A stretch of 64,000 bases of DNA, taken from NCBI GenBank assembly GCA_028554795.2, contig CM068838.1, forward strand, positions 86,122,944 through 86,186,943, read 5' to 3'. Position 1 is the stretch's first letter. Each line of letters opens with the position of its first letter. The DNA is from Sinohyriopsis cumingii. Lineage: Eukaryota; Mollusca; Bivalvia; Unionida; Unionidae. The notes under the pieces are model-generated. The model saw nothing but the letters and a program-made list of their open reading frames with translations, had not been told where the DNA came from and searched no databases. Below are positions 61,205 to 64,000 of this stretch, one piece after another. Position numbers and translations under genes: made by a program.

Positions 61205-63199
61205 CTGTAAAATAAAAAAAGAAATTATTTCAAAGCAGCAATAAATTGCTGCAATAATAACAGTCTCTGTCAAAGATCTCTAGGTATGTTACAGCTCACT
61301 TTGCATAGTAAATTTTTGTGTTCATACTGTATGTATGTATGTATGTATGTATGTATGCATGTGCACATCAGCAAAATCCCAACTATTTAATGCAAAGTAA
61401 GTTAAGGAATCCCAAAGAGGCATACAATGCAACAGTTACATTCAAAAGAAGGATAAAATCATCATCAAAAGGAATTGAAGTTTTGATATATTATTTACCT
61501 GGATAACTGGTTATCTGGATAACTGATAAATATACAAAGAATAAGTTGTGTATTCTGGGAAGACTCTGCTGGTCCAGGTGCCTTAAAAGCCCAGAAAAGT
61601 GACATCTGCATAATCAATGTTTGACAGAATTGTATCAAGCTTCAATAAAAATGTGGCCCTGTATTTTCTCAGATCTAATACACAAGTGGCACTGTGCTGT
61701 CCCAAACTCTAATACACACCTGGCCGTGTACTGTCTCAAGCTCAATACACACATGGCCTTCTACTGTCTAATACTAATATTATGTAGCATTGGAGTAGAC
61801 ATGTGTGATTTATACTCAGGCTTTATCAGCATATTGTCAAAATGTTTTAATATGTTAAATACATATACTGAAATAAATAGTCCTATTATTTTATACCAGA
61901 ATTGCTAATTTTGTCCTAGAAATTCAAACATTCTTCATCCGAAATTTCCTTTTCAATCATCTGCCATATTAGTTTAACAACTACTTCCCTCTGCAGCCTC
62001 CTGTTTTGTATGCCATATAAGGATATTGCAGCATTATTTGGAAACGTCAACAGATTGTTGTCAGTATTGCATGCATTTAGTAGTATATACTAGAATATCC
62101 AAATATGGTCAGGCAATCCTTATTTGGGTAAAATGAAATACCACAAGAGTCTTGTGTTATCGGCCATGGGTGACAAAGTGTGGTTAGCATAATTTATCTT
62201 ATGTATACTTACTTTTATCATCAGCCAAACTTCCTAAAACACATAACTCTACTTAGGTAGTAGATTATAAGTCAATGTCATCTTTTTGTCTTGGACAATA
62301 TTTTTATTTGCTCCATTGTGAGGTATAGAATCACATCACAGCCCTGACCACATCAAGGCTATGATATCACAGCTACTGCCTGTCAAGCTCTGATACACAG
62401 CTAAGCTTGTATTGTCTAAAGCTCTTATACACACCTGGATCTGTATTGTCTCAACGTCTATCACACACCTGGCCATCCTCTGTCTCTCAAGCTCTAACAC
62501 TTGGCCTTCTACTGTCTCTCAAGCTCTAATACCCATCTCACCCCATATTGTCTCAAAAATCTCCAATATATACCTGATCTTGCATTATATCAATTTCTAA
62601 TACAACATGGCCCTCTACTGTCTCAAATTTTAATACACACCAGGCCCTACATTGACTTGTACCTTTATACACATACCTAGCTCTGTTATGTCTCAAACTC
62701 CAATACACACTTTGCCCTGTATTTTCTCAAGCCCTAATATACAACTGACCCCGTACTGTCCCAACTTCTAATATACACCTGGCCCTGTATTCTCTACCTG
62801 GGTTGTTGGTTTGGTTTTTTGAAGTGCAAAATTCCAGCTTCAAGTTTCAACATACCAGAAAGTTGGACAATCTAAGATTCTGCATATAACAAGAATCAAA
62901 TAATAGAACCTAATATAAATCACACTTATTATTTACAACATACGGATGTGTTCAAAGCAAAACTTAAGTCATATATACTAATGTGATGAAAGTAGAGAAA
63001 TACATGCAAACTAAATCATTTTTTTCAAAAAATATAACTTATAAATAAATAACAAGTTTTACTACTTGCAATGAAAACAGCTGATACAAATCTTTTAAGA
63101 CAGTAAATAAAACTCAGCACATATAATTCATGCCATAAATGAAAAATTTACAAAAAATCTACGCTCACAATCTAGGATGCACAAAACTTAAAAATGTAC
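61205..63199. repeat. Intron (module 1 a-b) with ~34-bp degenerate tandem repeats
   Basis: A degenerate unit of about 34 bp, core 'ctctaatacacacctggccc' followed by 'tgtattgtctcaag', recurs at about 61685-61775 and 62330-62795. The copies are diverged and broken by indels. A (TATG)n tract sits at 61327-61358. Short open frames across the units are read-through of the repeat and not genes. Confidence 0.7.
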
Positions 63200-63364
63200 C
63201 GTTTTTCCATCCACTGACTGCTCCTTCATATATTGTATCCTGTGCAGAACATGGAGGGTCTTGGATGTATGTATCAATTCCAAGTTGCTTCAACAGAAAG
63301 TTTACTGCAGCATCAGTCATAGCAGTCAATGCATGATTTTTCATCCAGGTTGTCAGAGAGAAAT
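63200..63364 (-). CDS. Module 1 exon a (PPC exon)
   Basis: This 165-bp exon is phase 1 to phase 1. The acceptor reads TTTCAG|AT and the donor reads G|GTACAT. It opens with FSLTTWMKN, continues with a helix-like stretch AVNFLLKQLGIDTYIQ, then DPPC (the single conserved Cys of exon type a) and closes with SGWKN plus a split codon. It is the most upstream exon in the window. Nothing homologous lies between it and 64000, so the exon d of the preceding module must be beyond the edge. Order, phase and motif match the seven other a exons. Confidence 0.87.
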
Positions 63365-64000
63365 CTGAAATGATTCCAGGCATATTGGTTTTTACTTTAA
63401 ATGGCATTTTAGTATTTCAAAGTAATACAATATTGTACATATTTCAGCATCTATGTGATGGCATAATTCTGGTAAATAATTTTTTCAATATAAAATAATA
63501 AAATAAGTTTCAAAATAAATTTAAAGTTTGATATGTACTACGAAACCTGTTCATAAAGAACATACAAGGGAACACAAAAAAGTGCTCTGTATAAGTATCT
63601 ACAAAACGAAAGTAAAGTTTACAATGGGGATTATAACTGCTGTCACTGATAAGCAGGCATTCCTTATATCAGGTATGTCCAACCTGCGGCCCATTGGCCA
63701 CATGAGGTAATGTCCTTCACAGTGTGTGGCCCATGGCCATGTAGGCAGTCCTTATTGAAAATATGCTTTAAATTAATATCCATAATTAGTGATAAAGAAC
63801 TGTTCTTGCTCATTTGGCCCATGACCTTGTGCATTTGATTTGTTTTGGCCCCCACCCCTAAGGTTGAATGGCCAGATGATACCATCGTCCAAGTCTACTG
63901 GCCGACTAATAGTTATAATGACTGTCTGTTCATGTCCACTTTGCATAGGAATGTTTTCACATCAACATCTGCTGCAGGAAGATGGTTAGTGAATGGACCT
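63365..64000. other. Intron upstream of module 1; hAT-like end fragment
   Basis: No exon was found here. At 63671-63870 the text 'aacctgcggcccattggcc' and further 'ggccc' blocks resembles the end of hAT-type elements, whose termini often read 'ccaacctgcggcccg'. This is a recall-based match only, with no transposase and no clear target duplication. Confidence 0.35.

Larger units (their letters stand above)
107..63364 (-). other. Giant tandem-module, Cys-rich protein gene (internal part, 27 exons)
   Basis: Twenty-seven minus-strand exons can be chained from 63364 to 107. All have AG acceptors, and all have GT donors except one GC donor. The exons form seven full modules (197, 197, 189, 199, 194, 199 and 203 codons) and one extra first exon. 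Module consensus: FSLxxWL, LGxxxYLxxxPC, GWKN, then LPxLPxxVxC, CTGxDCCV, LDxCNYxLxIGIE, DYxWG, FSLNGV, YxIxDL, VCxxxxxC, LPKPLC. About ten Cys recur per module, which suggests disulfide-bonded extracellular repeats. The first and last exons of the gene lie outside the window, so start, signal peptide, anchor and total length are unknown. Function is not recognised. The family resembles uncharacterised giant molluscan proteins I recall, but I cannot name one. Confidence 0.85.

Overview
This window is animal nuclear DNA: AT-rich, intron-dense, and full of microsatellites, minisatellites, tRNA-headed SINEs, non-LTR retrotransposon pieces and Tigger/pogo-like DNA transposons. Nothing in it is bacterial. 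The SINE types, and the dispersed blocks carrying 'gtgaccttgacctttgacc'-like text, point to a mollusc, most likely a bivalve. That assignment rests on recall of repeat families, not on a search.

The whole window lies inside one minus-strand gene. I could place 27 consecutive coding exons from 63364 down to 107, each with a usable splice acceptor and donor, and every junction is phase-compatible without creating a stop codon. They encode about 1426 residues: seven complete modules of 189-203 residues plus the first exon of an eighth. Each module has the same exon cycle. Exon a is about 55 aa and has one Cys in a 'PPC/TPC' motif. Exon b is about 71 aa and has six Cys including a 'CTGxDCC' motif. 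Mini-exon c is about 14-16 aa and resembles 'FSLNGV'. Exon d is about 53 aa, has three Cys and an 'LPKPLC' motif. Intron phases are 1-1-2-1, so a whole module adds or removes in frame. In modules 3 and 4, exons b and c are fused. The repeated pattern of about ten cysteines suggests an extracellular disulfide-rich protein. No signal peptide, membrane anchor, start or stop codon is visible, so the gene extends past both ends. I do not recognise a named domain. From memory, long uncharacterised molluscan proteins look like this.

Layout on the + axis, which is reverse transcript order: exon a of module 8 (0.1 kb); module 7 (2.2-9.98 kb), whose exon b 3' end and splice donor are amplified as a 65/66-bp minisatellite; module 6 (13.4-19.25 kb); module 5 (19.4-30.5 kb), holding a 40-bp satellite array and a nest of two DNA transposons; module 4 (32.8-35.5 kb); module 3 (37.8-49.9 kb), with a LINE inverted in the manner of twin priming in its 7.5-kb intron; module 2 (51.6-53.8 kb); module 1 (54.4-63.4 kb).

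No independent gene, RNA gene, CRISPR array or promoter could be supported. Most long open frames in the window are minisatellite read-through, transposon remains or antisense shadows.
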